Notes: generated by a model from the letters alone, not told the origin. Counted from the first letter of the stretch, positions 7,589-15,364 are shown. The stretch is 41,425 bases of DNA from DASUNQ01 sp044866775 (GCA_044866775.1 JBIOUG010000086.1:1-41425); one strand, 5' to 3'. A program made the numbers and translations.

Positions 7589-8773
7589 ATGACCACCCCT
7601 ACACCCGCGCCCGCGCCCGCACCCGCACCCGCCCCAGACCTCCTCGCCCTGCGCGAGGAGTTCCCGATCCTCGCGCGCACCACCTACCTGATCAGCAACT
7701 CCCTCGGCGCCATGCCGCGCGGCGTCCACGCCGAGCTCGCCGCCTTCGCCCGCGCCTGGGACGAGCGCGGCGTACGCGCCTGGAGCGAGGGGTGGTGGGA
7801 GATGTCGGTCGAGACCGGCGACCTGCTGGCCCCCATCCTCGGCGTCGGCCCCGGCCAGGTCTCGATGCACCAGAACGTCACCGTCGCGGCGGCGGTCTTC
7901 CTCTCCTGCCTCGACTACCCGCCCGAGCGCAACCGCATCGTCTACACCGCCCTCGACTTCCCCACCCTGCTCTACGTCACCGAAGGCGAGCGGCGGAAGG
8001 GGGCGGAGATCGCGGTCGTGCCGTCCGACGACGGCATCGGCATCCCGCTCGAGCGCCTGCTGGCGGCGATCGACGAGCGCACCCGCGTCGTACCGATCTC
8101 GCACGTCCTCTTCCGCAGCTCGTGGCGCCAGGACGCGGCGGCCATCGCCCGCCGTTGCCGCGAGGTGGGCGCGCTCCTCCTCCTCGACGTCTACCAGTCG
8201 GCCGGCAACGTGCCGCTGGCGCTGGCGGAGTGGGGCGTCGACGCCGCGGTCGGCGGCTCGGTGAAGTGGCTGTGCGGCGGCCCGGGGGCGGGCTACCTCT
8301 GGGTGCGGCCGGACCTCGGCGAGCAACTCGCCCCGGCGCTCACCGGCTGGCAGGCGGACGAGGAGCCCTTCGCCTTCCGGCCCGGCCCGGTGCGGCCGGC
8401 GCGCGGCGCCTGGCGCTTCCTGACCGGCACTCCGAACGTGCCCGCCCTCTACGCCTGCCGGCCGGGGTACCGCATCATCGGCGGCGTCGGCGCCGAGCGC
8501 ATCCGCGAGCGCTCACTCGTCTTGACGGAACGCCTGATCGACGGCGCCCTCGCCGCCGGCTTCGAAGTACGGACGCCGCGCGAGCCGGAGCGGCGCGGCG
8601 GCACCGTCACCGTCTGGCATCCCGACGCCGAGCGGCTCTGCCGCGAGCTCCTGGCGCGCGACGTCCTCTGCGACTACCGTCCCGGAGCCGGCATCCGGCT
8701 CGCGCCGCACGTCTACACCACCGAGGAGGAGTGCGACCGGGCGGTCGAGCTGCTGGCGCGGCTCAGCATGTAG
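7589..8773 (+). CDS. Kynureninase-like PLP-dependent enzyme (aminotransferase class V fold)
   Basis: This 394-residue fold-type-I PLP enzyme is most like kynureninases and class-V aminotransferases. Lys226 in GGSVKWLCGGPGAGYLW is the expected Schiff-base lysine, Asp200 in LLLLDVYQSAG should contact the PLP pyridine nitrogen, and ISNSLGAMP near residue 36 matches the N-terminal substrate loop. The ATG at 7589 is chosen because upstream sequence is repeat element; an Ala-Pro repeat (residues 4-16) precedes the domain. No tryptophan dioxygenase, kynurenine monooxygenase or hydroxyanthranilate dioxygenase gene is nearby, so a kynurenine pathway role is unproven. Its 3' end overlaps the convergent M28 peptidase gene by 61 bases. 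Confidence 0.82.
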   Translation: MTTPTPAPAPAPAPAPDLLALREEFPILARTTYLISNSLGAMPRGVHAELAAFARAWDERGVRAWSEGWWEMSVETGDLLAPILGVGPGQVSMHQNVTVAAAVFLSCLDYPPERNRIVYTALDFPTLLYVTEGERRKGAEIAVVPSDDGIGIPLERLLAAIDERTRVVPISHVLFRSSWRQDAAAIARRCREVGALLLLDVYQSAGNVPLALAEWGVDAAVGGSVKWLCGGPGAGYLWVRPDLGEQLAPALTGWQADEEPFAFRPGPVRPARGAWRFLTGTPNVPALYACRPGYRIIGGVGAERIRERSLVLTERLIDGALAAGFEVRTPREPERRGGTVTVWHPDAERLCRELLARDVLCDYRPGAGIRLAPHVYTTEEECDRAVELLARLSM

Positions 8774-10242
8774 GCGAAGGCGGCCAGCGCCGCCGCGACG
8801 AGCGGGATCCCCGGGAGCGGCGGCGCCCACCTGCCGACCAGCCCCTTGCTCCAGGCCCACACCAGCACCGCGCCGTAGATCGCCGCCGGGAGGAGCGCCA
8901 GGCCCATCCAGAGGAGGCGCCGCCCGCGCCGCCGCGGCACCGCCAGCGCCAGCGCCGCGGCCGGCCACAGGAGGAGCGCGAAGACGGCGTCCATGACGAC
9001 GGCGAAGAGGAGCACCAGGCGGAAGGGGAACGAGGCGAAGATGCGCCGGTGCCCGGCGCGAAGCCCTTCCGGGTCCGCGGCAGGCTCCGCCGCGGCCTCG
9101 GGCTCGGGCGCCGGCGCGCCGGCGGGCCGTCCGGCCCGCCGTCCGACGAAGCCCTGCACCACCAGCACGCCCCAGAGCACGAATCCGACCCAGAGCAGGT
9201 CGCGGTGCTGCCAGACGCGGCCGAACGCCACCAGATACGCCTGCTCGTCGACCGGCCGGCCGGCGAGCCCGTCGAGCCGGCGCACGGCGGCCGCGGTCGC
9301 GCGCGTCCAGGCGGCGAGGCGCGCGGAGTCGAGCCGCGAGGCGGTGTCCGCCGGCCGGTGATAGGCCGGATCGAGGGCGAGGAGAGGGCTGTCGGAAAGG
9401 CTCACCGCCGGCACGCCGGCGCGCAGGAAGGAGTCGGCGTCGGTGCCGAAGGCGGGCCGGGTCGAGCGGACGAGGAGCTGCGCCGGGAGCGACAGCGTCG
9501 GGTCCGTCATCGCGAGCGGCCAGCCCACCGCCGCGCCGGCGCGCAGCAGCGCATGGGCGAGCCAGGCTGGGGGCTGCACCAGCGCGCCGCCTCGCGGCAC
9601 GCCCCAGGCGAGGATCGTGGCGCCGGGGCTGTCCGACCAGCCGAGCATCTCGAGGTTCAGGGCGGCGAGCACCCGCCGCCGCCCGGCGTCCCCCAGCCGC
9701 GCGACGAAGGCGCGGCTGCCGTGGAGGCCCGCCTCCTCGCCGTCGAAGAGCACCACCCGCACCGTGTGGCGCAGCGGCGTGCGGCCGAGCTCCGCCGCCG
9801 CCGCAATGGCGACGCCGCACCCCGAGGCGTCGTCGCCGGCGCCGGGGCTGCCGGGCACGGTGTCGTAGTGCGCCGCCAGCACGACCTCGCCGCCGCCGCG
9901 GACGCCGGGGATCACCCCTTCGAGGTTCTGCGTCCCCGCGACGCCCGGGACGTCGACCGCCTGCACGCCGGCGAGCCCGGCGCGGCGCATCTGCTCGCGC
10001 AGCCAAGTCGCCGCCAACACCTTCGCCGGTGAGCCCGCCGGGCGGGGACCGAAGGCGGCGAGCCCGCTCGCCACCGCGTGCGCGGTCGGGCCGCCGGCGG
10101 CCGGGACCGCGCGTCCCGGTCCCGCGGCGGCTGGCTGCGCATCCCCGGCGGTTCGTCCCACGGCGCCGGCGAGCAGGACGGCGCAGCCGGCGGCCAGGGC
10201 GGCGCACCGGCGCGGCGCGCGCGAGGAGGTCGGAGGCATCAT
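8713..10242 (-). CDS. M28 family zinc peptidase with C-terminal membrane segments
   Basis: This 509-residue protein is a predicted exported, membrane-anchored aminopeptidase. A hydrophobic signal segment (about 13-28) is followed by the M28 domain. Zinc ligands and catalytic residues fit the family: His125 and Asp127 in AAHYDTVPG, Asp137/138 in GAGDDASG, Glu169-Glu170 in FDGEEAG, Glu198 in LEMLGW and His295 in AYHRPADT. After residue 348 there are about four transmembrane segments (349-366, 408-434, 443-463, 479-494) separated by an Ala/Pro/Glu-rich linker. The final ~20 codons are antisense to the kynureninase-like gene. Upstream, TACGAT at 10255-10260 is a candidate -10 very close to the start. 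Confidence 0.9.
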   Translation of the reverse strand: MMPPTSSRAPRRCAALAAGCAVLLAGAVGRTAGDAQPAAAGPGRAVPAAGGPTAHAVASGLAAFGPRPAGSPAKVLAATWLREQMRRAGLAGVQAVDVPGVAGTQNLEGVIPGVRGGGEVVLAAHYDTVPGSPGAGDDASGCGVAIAAAAELGRTPLRHTVRVVLFDGEEAGLHGSRAFVARLGDAGRRRVLAALNLEMLGWSDSPGATILAWGVPRGGALVQPPAWLAHALLRAGAAVGWPLAMTDPTLSLPAQLLVRSTRPAFGTDADSFLRAGVPAVSLSDSPLLALDPAYHRPADTASRLDSARLAAWTRATAAAVRRLDGLAGRPVDEQAYLVAFGRVWQHRDLLWVGFVLWGVLVVQGFVGRRAGRPAGAPAPEPEAAAEPAADPEGLRAGHRRIFASFPFRLVLLFAVVMDAVFALLLWPAAALALAVPRRRGRRLLWMGLALLPAAIYGAVLVWAWSKGLVGRWAPPLPGIPLVAAALAAFAYMLSRASSSTARSHSSSVV

Positions 10243-10254
10243 GAGCGGCCCGCG

Positions 10255-10260
10255 ATCGTA
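10255..10260 (-). promoter_or_regulatory. Candidate -10 (TACGAT) for the M28 peptidase gene
   Basis: TACGAT followed by C ends 12 bases before the ATG, implying a very short leader. No -35 match was found. It fits the recurring TAnnnTC pattern. Confidence 0.35.
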
Positions 10261-10317
10261 GCAGCGCCGTCACGCTCCGCGGCCCTGCAGGCACCTCGAC
10301 TGGTAGCAACATGCTCA

Positions 10318-11454
10318 GTGGGGGGAATTTACGCGCGCGCCAAGTCTGAGGCCTCGCGTGAATCTTTACTGTCTTATTATGGCGGCACTTTTCGAGAGCA
10401 TGCGTTGAGACTTCGCACACGGCTGCACGTCGCCGCGTTGCTGGCGACCGGCGGGGTGTTCCTCGTCCAGGTCGTCTGGCTGCTGGATCGGCTCGCCCGC
10501 GCCGAGGGCGGCGCCGCGGCCGCCGGGCTCCGCGCCGGGCTGCTGGCCTCGATCCTCCTCGCCGGCCTCCTCGCCGCCCAGCTCGTGAGCCTCGCGGCGC
10601 GCCGCCAGACCGCCCATCTCTCCGGGCTGGTCGGGGTGATCTCCGGCATGGCCGACACCGGCGAGCTGCGGAGCGACTTCCAGAGCGCCCGCGGCGGGCC
10701 GGCGGTGCAGGGGATCGAGGAGACGCTGCGCCGGCTGCTGGTGACCCTCGAGGAGTCGCAGGAGGCGCGCGAGCGGTCCTACGTCGAGGCCCTGGGCACG
10801 GTCGTGACGGCGCTCGACGCCCGCGACCACGAGATCACCGGCCACTCGTTCCGCGTCGCCTGCTACGCGGTGGCGCTGGCGCGGGCGCTGGGGGTGGACG
10901 GGGCGATGCTCAAGGCGATCGAGTGGGGGGCGCTGCTGCACGACCTCGGCAAGATGGTGGTGCCCGACGCGGTGCTGCGCAAGGTGGGGCCGCTGTCGGA
11001 GGACGAGTGGCTGATCATGCGGCAGCATCCGAGCTGGGGCTTCGAGATGCTGGCGGAGGTGCGGTTCCTGCAGCCGGCGGCGGTGGACATCGTCTACTAC
11101 CACCACGAGCGCTGGGACGGCGGCGGCTACCCGCGCGGGCTCGCCAAGGAGGCGATCCCGGTGCCGGCGCGGATCTTCGCGGTGGTGGACGCCTACGACG
11201 CGATCACCTCCGACCGGCCCTACCGGCGGGCCCGCGGTCACGTGGCGGCGATGGCGGAGCTCAAGCAGGTGGCGGGAACGCAGCTCGATCCCGAGATGGT
11301 GGAGGCCTTCGCCGACGTGCCGGAAGTCGAGCTCCGCCGGATGCGCGAGCTCTGCCGGCACGTCCACCCGGGACTGTCGCTGCCCCAGGAGCTGTTCGAT
11401 TCTCTCCTCGAGAGCGGCGTAAGAAAGCCGCTGGCGCGTGAAGCCCGTCCTTAG
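10318..11454 (+). CDS. HD-GYP domain protein with two N-terminal membrane helices
   Basis: This is a predicted cyclic-di-GMP phosphodiesterase of about 378 residues. Two transmembrane helices (about 37-58 and 71-94) lead through a helical linker into the HD-GYP domain, which shows the HD pair at 208-209 in LLHDLGKM, the diagnostic HHERWDGGGYP at 262-272 and VVDAYDAITSDRPYR near 289-303. These residues bind the metal centre and ligand in the family. The start is uncertain: the GTG at 10318 is given, but a TTG at 10405 would keep both helices, and neither has a good ribosome-binding site. The gene is convergent with the rplU operon, and the inverted-repeat DUF309 unit lies between them. Confidence 0.85.
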   Translation: MGGIYARAKSEASRESLLSYYGGTFREHALRLRTRLHVAALLATGGVFLVQVVWLLDRLARAEGGAAAAGLRAGLLASILLAGLLAAQLVSLAARRQTAHLSGLVGVISGMADTGELRSDFQSARGGPAVQGIEETLRRLLVTLEESQEARERSYVEALGTVVTALDARDHEITGHSFRVACYAVALARALGVDGAMLKAIEWGALLHDLGKMVVPDAVLRKVGPLSEDEWLIMRQHPSWGFEMLAEVRFLQPAAVDIVYYHHERWDGGGYPRGLAKEAIPVPARIFAVVDAYDAITSDRPYRRARGHVAAMAELKQVAGTQLDPEMVEAFADVPEVELRRMRELCRHVHPGLSLPQELFDSLLESGVRKPLAREARP

Positions 11455-11477
11455 AAGAACAGGAAGAAGAAGAAGAA

Positions 11478-11703
11478 CCCGCGCGGGAAGGATAGTGGCC
11501 GCGTGGGGTGCCGGTCCTCCGGTCGCTCCACAGGCGCGCCGCTTCGCGGTGCCGAGAGCAGACGGTGGCGGCCTGCGGCTCGCACTCCGCTGCGCGGAGT
11601 GCATCACAACGGTATTGCCAGGCAAGGGGGCGCGCGCCGGTTCCGCTCCCTCCGGACCGACACCCCACGCGGCCGCATGACTCGGAGCGGCGCCGGCGAC
11701 GTC
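11478..11703 (+). repeat. Left arm of a 226-bp inverted repeat (contains repeat-family copy 2, inverted)
   Basis: This arm is the reverse complement of 12140-12365 with about seven mismatches. Its core at 11499-11672 is a copy of the ~175-bp family also seen at 7377-7552, in opposite orientation. The core differs from the right-arm core at only three positions. The central hairpin lies at 11582-11602. The outer edge reads CCCGCGCGGGAAGGATAGTG and the inner edge GCCGGCGACGTC. Just outside, on the minus strand, CCCGCGCGGG runs into a pyrimidine tract that could terminate minus-strand transcription. Confidence 0.88.
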
Positions 11704-11714
11704 AAAGACTTCTG

Positions 11715-12113
11715 CTAGCGGACGTCGGCGGGGGTGAGGACGTCGATTCGGGGCGGTGGAGGTGGGAATCCCTCGTTGCTCTCGAGCCAGTTCTCCCAGG
11801 CTCGCACAAGAGTGAGGAGGCTGGCGAGGTCCAAACCGTGGGCGACGGCGCCGAACGGCTCCAGGCGAGATCGCCCTTTTCCGAGCACCCGCCGCGCCGG
11901 CTCGGGCTTACCGCGGTCCAGCACATGGTGCATCCCGGCCGCTAGTTGGACCAACCCCTGAAAGAGGTCCTTGGGCTCCGGCGTCGTCGACCGCCAGATC
12001 TCCTCCCAGGCATCGTGCGAGTCGTAGAACCGACCGGCATTGAACCTCTCGATCCCCACCCAGAAGAGCCTCTTCCTCTCCTCGGCACTGAGTTCAGGAT
12101 GCAACACACGCAT
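11715..12113 (-). CDS. DUF309 family protein
   Basis: This 132-residue protein matches DUF309, a small all-helical family of unknown biochemical role. The hallmark FNAGRFYDSHDAWEEIWR is at residues 24-41 (conserved His in the middle), followed by KDLFQGLVQLAAGMHH (about 53-68). The C-terminus has an FPPPPPR tail. The gene is complete, with an ATG start and TAG stop, and occupies almost the whole loop between two 226-bp inverted arms. A TAGGCT at 12120-12125 leaves only six bases to the ATG, so a leaderless transcript is possible. It is transcribed in the same direction as the rplU operon downstream of its last gene, but the arm lies between them. Confidence 0.88.
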   Translation of the reverse strand: MRVLHPELSAEERKRLFWVGIERFNAGRFYDSHDAWEEIWRSTTPEPKDLFQGLVQLAAGMHHVLDRGKPEPARRVLGKGRSRLEPFGAVAHGLDLASLLTLVRAWENWLESNEGFPPPPPRIDVLTPADVR

Positions 12114-12119
12114 GCCCAG

Positions 12120-12125
12120 AGCCTA
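12120..12125 (-). promoter_or_regulatory. Candidate -10 (TAGGCT) for the DUF309 gene
   Basis: TAGGCT followed by C, six bases before the ATG, lies inside the inverted-repeat loop, so gene and promoter would move as one unit. There is no clear -35. Confidence 0.3.
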
Positions 12126-12139
12126 TCTCGCCGCTCCCC

Positions 12140-12365
12140 GACGTCGCCGGCGCCGTTTCGACTCATGCGGCCGCGTGGGGTGCCGGTCCGGAGGGAGCGC
12201 AACCGGCGCGCGCCCCCTTGCCTGGCAACACCGTTGTGATGCACTCCGCGCAGCGGAGTGCGAGCCGCAGGCCGCCACCGTCTGCTCTCGGCACCGCGAA
12301 GCGGCGCGCCTGTGGAGCGACCGGAGGACCGGCACCCCACGCGGTCACTATCCTTCCCGCGCGGG
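12140..12365 (+). repeat. Right arm of the 226-bp inverted repeat (contains repeat-family copy 3)
   Basis: This arm mirrors 11478-11703. The core at 12170-12344 starts and ends with the 19-bp terminal inverted repeat of the family and has the same central hairpin at 12241-12261. It is in the same orientation as the copy at 7377-7552. The outer edge (CCCGCGCGGG at about 12356-12365) is followed on the plus strand by a CCGTTTTCTTTCTTTC tract, again terminator-like. Confidence 0.88.
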
Positions 12366-12390
12366 CCGTTTTCTTTCTTTCTCTCTTTCT

Positions 12391-13260
12391 CTAAGGAATC
12401 CCAAGCCGCTTCCGCTTCTCCCAGAGCGCCTTCCGGCTGATGCCGAGGAGCTCTGCGGCGCGGCCCTGGTGGCCGCGGGTGTACGCCAAAGCGCGGCGGA
12501 TCTGTTCCTCTTCGACCTCGATCAACCGCCGCGGGCGCTCGCCGCCGCCGCCTTCGGGGCGCGGCGGGTCGATCGGGCCGGCGCCCGCGAGCAGGAGGCC
12601 GCGCTCGAGGACGTTGCGGAGCTGGCGCAGGTTGCCGGGCCAGGGGTGCTCGAGCATCCAGTCGAGGGCGCCGCGCGCCAGCTCCGGGCGCGGGCGGCCG
12701 AGGCGCTCGGCGAGGTCGGCCAGCATGCGCTCGGCCAAGGCCGGCAGCTCCGGGCGGCGCTCGCGCAGCGGCGGCACGCGGTAGGAGAGCACCTCCAGGC
12801 GATAGAAGAGGTCGGAGCGGAAGAGGCCGCGGGCGGCGCGCGCCGGGAGGTCCTCGGCGCCGATCGCGAGGAAGCGGACGTCGGCGTCGAGCTCCGGGCC
12901 GCCGAGCGGGGCGTAGCGGCGCTCGGCGAGCAGGCGCAGCAGCTTCGGCTGGACGGCGAGCGGCAGCTCCTCGACCTGGTCGAGGAGGAGGCTGCCGCCG
13001 CGCGCCCGCGCCACCCGTCCCTCGACGTCGCGCTCGGCGCCGGTGAAGGCGCCGGCCCGGTCGCCGAAGAGCTCGCTCTCGAAGAGCGAGCTCGGGAAGG
13101 CCGCCGGATCGACCTCGACGAGCGGCCCCGCGGCGCGCGGGCTGGCGGCGTGGAAGGCGCGGGCGAGGGTGGAGCGGCCGCTGCCCGGCTCGCCCAGGAC
13201 GAGCACCGGGACGTCGCTCGCCGCCGCCCGCTCGGCGCCGGGGAGCGCCGCGGCGAGCAC
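12391..13260 (-). CDS. Sigma-54 activator-like AAA+ protein with Fis-type HTH, no receiver domain, altered Walker residues
   Basis: This protein of about 289 residues consists of a sigma-54-interaction AAA+ domain and a C-terminal Fis-type helix-turn-helix (about 250-288). The sigma-54 contact loop GAFTGA is intact at 70-75, and WPGNLRQLRNVLER (207-220) and RSDLFYRLEV (148-157) are conserved. Two ATPase residues are not: the Walker A reads GEPGSGRST (23-31), Arg replacing the usual Lys, and the Walker B reads SLLLDQVEEL (90-99), Gln replacing the catalytic Glu. There is no N-terminal sensor or receiver domain. The GTG start is uncertain; the frame stays open upstream into rsfS, and the AAA+ domain may begin a few residues earlier. 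It lies 37 bases after rsfS and is probably co-transcribed with it. Confidence 0.8.
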   Translation of the reverse strand: MLAAALPGAERAAASDVPVLVLGEPGSGRSTLARAFHAASPRAAGPLVEVDPAAFPSSLFESELFGDRAGAFTGAERDVEGRVARARGGSLLLDQVEELPLAVQPKLLRLLAERRYAPLGGPELDADVRFLAIGAEDLPARAARGLFRSDLFYRLEVLSYRVPPLRERRPELPALAERMLADLAERLGRPRPELARGALDWMLEHPWPGNLRQLRNVLERGLLLAGAGPIDPPRPEGGGGERPRRLIEVEEEQIRRALAYTRGHQGRAAELLGISRKALWEKRKRLGIP

Positions 13261-13297
13261 CGGCGCCTCGCGCAGCAGGCGCGCGAGCGAGAGGCCG

Positions 13298-13672
13298 TCA
13301 GGAACGGAAGTCGTCGGTGACGTCGGGGGCGTCCCCCCAGAGGCGCTCCAGAGCGTAGAAGCGGCGCGGCTCCTCCTGGAAGACGTGCACCACCACGTCG
13401 CCGAAGTCGAGCAGCACCCACTGCGCGCGGTTGTAGCCCTCGACGTGCAGCGGCCGCACGCGCTCGGCGCGCAGCTTCTCGAGCACGCCGTCGGCGATCG
13501 CCTGCACCTGGCGGTCGCTGGTGCCGTGGCAGATCAGGAAGTAGTCGGTGAAGTCGGTCACCTTGCCGAGGTGGAGCACGCGCATGTCCCGCGCTTTGCG
13601 GTCCTCGGCGGCGGCGACGGCGTCCCTGACGCGGGTGCTGGTTTCGAGGATGGTGTCGGCGCCTGCGCTCAT
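13298..13672 (-). CDS. rsfS: Ribosomal silencing factor RsfS
   Basis: This 124-residue protein binds L14 and blocks 30S-50S joining during starvation. Family motifs are clear: DRKARDMRVLHLG, VTDFTDYFLICHGTSDRQVQAIAD and the C-terminal VLLDFGDVVVHVFQEEPRRFYALERLWGD segment, which is typical of RsfS/YbeB/Iojap proteins. The ATG at 13672 overlaps the nadD stop (ATGA), as expected for the conserved nadD-rsfS pair. The long upstream extension of the frame is nadD and obgE read out of frame. Confidence 0.95.
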   Translation of the reverse strand: MSAGADTILETSTRVRDAVAAAEDRKARDMRVLHLGKVTDFTDYFLICHGTSDRQVQAIADGVLEKLRAERVRPLHVEGYNRAQWVLLDFGDVVVHVFQEEPRRFYALERLWGDAPDVTDDFRS

Positions 13673-14286
13673 CGATAGAGCTGGTACTTGCGGACGTACT
13701 CTAGCACCAATGGCGCCAGCGCTCCGGGGGGCGGCTCGAGGCCGGCGGCGAGCAGCTCGCGGATGCGGCTCGAGGAGAGGTCGACCGGCCGCCGCTCGAG
13801 GACCGTGACGCGGCCGCCCGCGAGGAGCGCCGCCAGCTCCGCGCCGCCGCCCCCGGACTCCCCTGCCCCGCTCTCCACCTGCCATCCCGGCCGCGCCAGC
13901 ACCACCAGGCGCGCCAGCTCCGGCAGCTCGCGCCAGCGCCGCCACGACGGCAGGTCGAGGAACGAGTCGGCGCCGAGGAAGAGGAAGATCTCCGCCCCCG
14001 GCAGCTCGCGGCGGAAGTGCTCGACCGACTCGACGGTGAACGCCGGCCGGCCGAGGGTCAGCTCGTGCGGCGAGGCGTACAGCCCCTCCTCGCCGAGGAG
14101 CGCCAGCTCGACCATGGCGAAGCGGGCGAGCGCCGGCGCGAACTGGCGCTTCGGCTTGTGCGGCGGCTGCGCCGTCGGCAGGTAGAGCACGCGGTCGAGC
14201 CCGAGCGCGCGCCGCGCCTCCCGCACCGGCTCGACGTGGCCGCGGTGGATGGGGTCGAAGCTGCCGCCGAAGAGGCCGACCTTCAC
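13669..14286 (-). CDS. nadD: Nicotinate-nucleotide adenylyltransferase NadD
   Basis: This 205-residue enzyme adenylates nicotinate mononucleotide in NAD synthesis. The nucleotidyltransferase signature GGSFDPIHRGH is at residues 8-18 and the second motif SSSRIREL lies near the C-terminus. The PTAQPPHKP and FLFLGADSFLDLPSWRRW stretches are characteristic of the family. The start is GTG, with a four-base GTGA overlap with the obgE stop. It lies between obgE and rsfS, the usual order in many bacteria. Confidence 0.96.
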   Translation of the reverse strand: MKVGLFGGSFDPIHRGHVEPVREARRALGLDRVLYLPTAQPPHKPKRQFAPALARFAMVELALLGEEGLYASPHELTLGRPAFTVESVEHFRRELPGAEIFLFLGADSFLDLPSWRRWRELPELARLVVLARPGWQVESGAGESGGGGAELAALLAGGRVTVLERRPVDLSSSRIRELLAAGLEPPPGALAPLVLEYVRKYQLYR

Positions 14287-15290
14287 GCGCCGCCCCCCGG
14301 CCCGTGCAGGCGCCGCGACAGCTCGGCGACCAGGCGCGGCACCCCCTCGCCGGTGGCGGCAGAGAGCTCGAGGTACGGCAGCCCGCGCTCGGCGGCGATG
14401 CCGGCCAGCTCCCGCCGCCGCTCCGGCAGCGCCGCGTCGAGCTTGCTCCCGGCCACCAGCCGCGGCCGCGCGAGCAGCTCGGGATTGAAGGCGGCGAGCT
14501 CGCGCTCGACGGTCGCGAAGTCCTCGCGCGCGCTGCCGTCGGCGAGCGCCAGGTCGACGAGCTGCACCAGCACCCGGCAGCGCTCGACGTGACGCAGGAA
14601 CTGGACCCCGAGCCCCGCACCCTCGGCCGCGCCGGCGATCAGCCCCGGCAGGTCGGCGACCACGAACGGCTCGGCGAGCGGCCCCTCGGCGACCACCCCG
14701 AGCTGCGGCACGAGGGTGGTGAACGGATAGTCGGCGATCTTCGGGCGGGCGTGCGAGATGGCGCTGATGAGGGTCGACTTACCGGCGTTCGGCAGCCCGA
14801 CGATGCCGACGTCGGCCAGGAGCTTCAGCTCGAGACGCAGCCACCGCTCCTCGCCCTCCTCGCCGGGCTCGTGGTGGCGCGGCGCCTGGTTGGTGGCGGT
14901 CGCGAAGCGGGCGTTGCCGCGGCCGCCGCGGCCGCCGCGCGCCACCAGCAGCCGCTCGCCGTCCGCGAGCAGCTCGCCGAGCAGCTCGCCGGTCGCGGCG
15001 TCGTGGACGCGGGTACCCAGCGGCACCGGCACCAGCAGGTCCTCTCCCGAGCGGCCGGTGCAGTTCGAGCCCTCGCCGTGGCGCCCGCGGTCGGCCGCGA
15101 AGAGCGACTGGAACCGGAGATGGTAGAGGGTGTTGCGCGGCGCCTCGCCGACCAGGTAGACGGCGCCGCCGTGCCCGCCGTCGCCGCCCGACGGGCCGCC
15201 GCGCGGCACGTACTTCTCGCGCCGGAACGCCATGCAGCCGTTGCCGCCACGCCCGCCGCGGACGTGGAGGACCGCTTCGTCGATGAACAT
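14283..15290 (-). CDS. obgE: Obg family GTPase (ObgE/CgtA)
   Basis: This 335-residue ribosome-associated GTPase acts in 50S assembly and stress control. It has the Gly-rich Obg fold (1-157, with repeated RGGRGGNG and GPSGGDGGHGG), then the G domain: P-loop GLPNAGKS at 165-172, switch II DLPGL at 213-217 and the G4 motif as GSKLD (281-285) instead of NKxD, a variant tolerated in this family. There is no extra C-terminal OCT domain. It follows rpmA after 74 bases, in which a 20-nt palindrome occurs directly after the rpmA stop. Confidence 0.96.
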   Translation of the reverse strand: MFIDEAVLHVRGGRGGNGCMAFRREKYVPRGGPSGGDGGHGGAVYLVGEAPRNTLYHLRFQSLFAADRGRHGEGSNCTGRSGEDLLVPVPLGTRVHDAATGELLGELLADGERLLVARGGRGGRGNARFATATNQAPRHHEPGEEGEERWLRLELKLLADVGIVGLPNAGKSTLISAISHARPKIADYPFTTLVPQLGVVAEGPLAEPFVVADLPGLIAGAAEGAGLGVQFLRHVERCRVLVQLVDLALADGSAREDFATVERELAAFNPELLARPRLVAGSKLDAALPERRRELAGIAAERGLPYLELSAATGEGVPRLVAELSRRLHGPGGGA

Positions 15291-15344
15291 TGGCCGTTGG
15301 GTGGCCCGGCGGCGCCGGCCGGCGCGAGCGTGCTATTCGAACAC

Positions 15345-15364
15345 GGCGCGAAGGCTTTCGCGCC
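15345..15364 (-). repeat. 20-nt palindromic REP-like element, copy 2
   Basis: This is the exact reverse complement of the element at 420-439 (8-bp stem, 4-base loop). It abuts the rpmA stop codon and lies 54 bases before the obgE start, where it could act as an mRNA stabiliser or partial terminator setting the ratio of ribosomal protein to GTPase. Confidence 0.7.

Noticed and set aside
7426..7683. Short basic frames inside the three repeat copies
   Set aside because: They recur only because the DNA repeat recurs; the palindromic design and variable internal segments argue for a non-coding element.
1293..8773. A complete kynurenine/aminomuconate pathway (aldehyde dehydrogenase, amidohydrolase, kynureninase-like enzyme)
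   Set aside because: The dioxygenases and monooxygenase are absent, the aldehyde dehydrogenase looks like class 1/2, and the amidohydrolase is generic; the co-occurrence is not enough.
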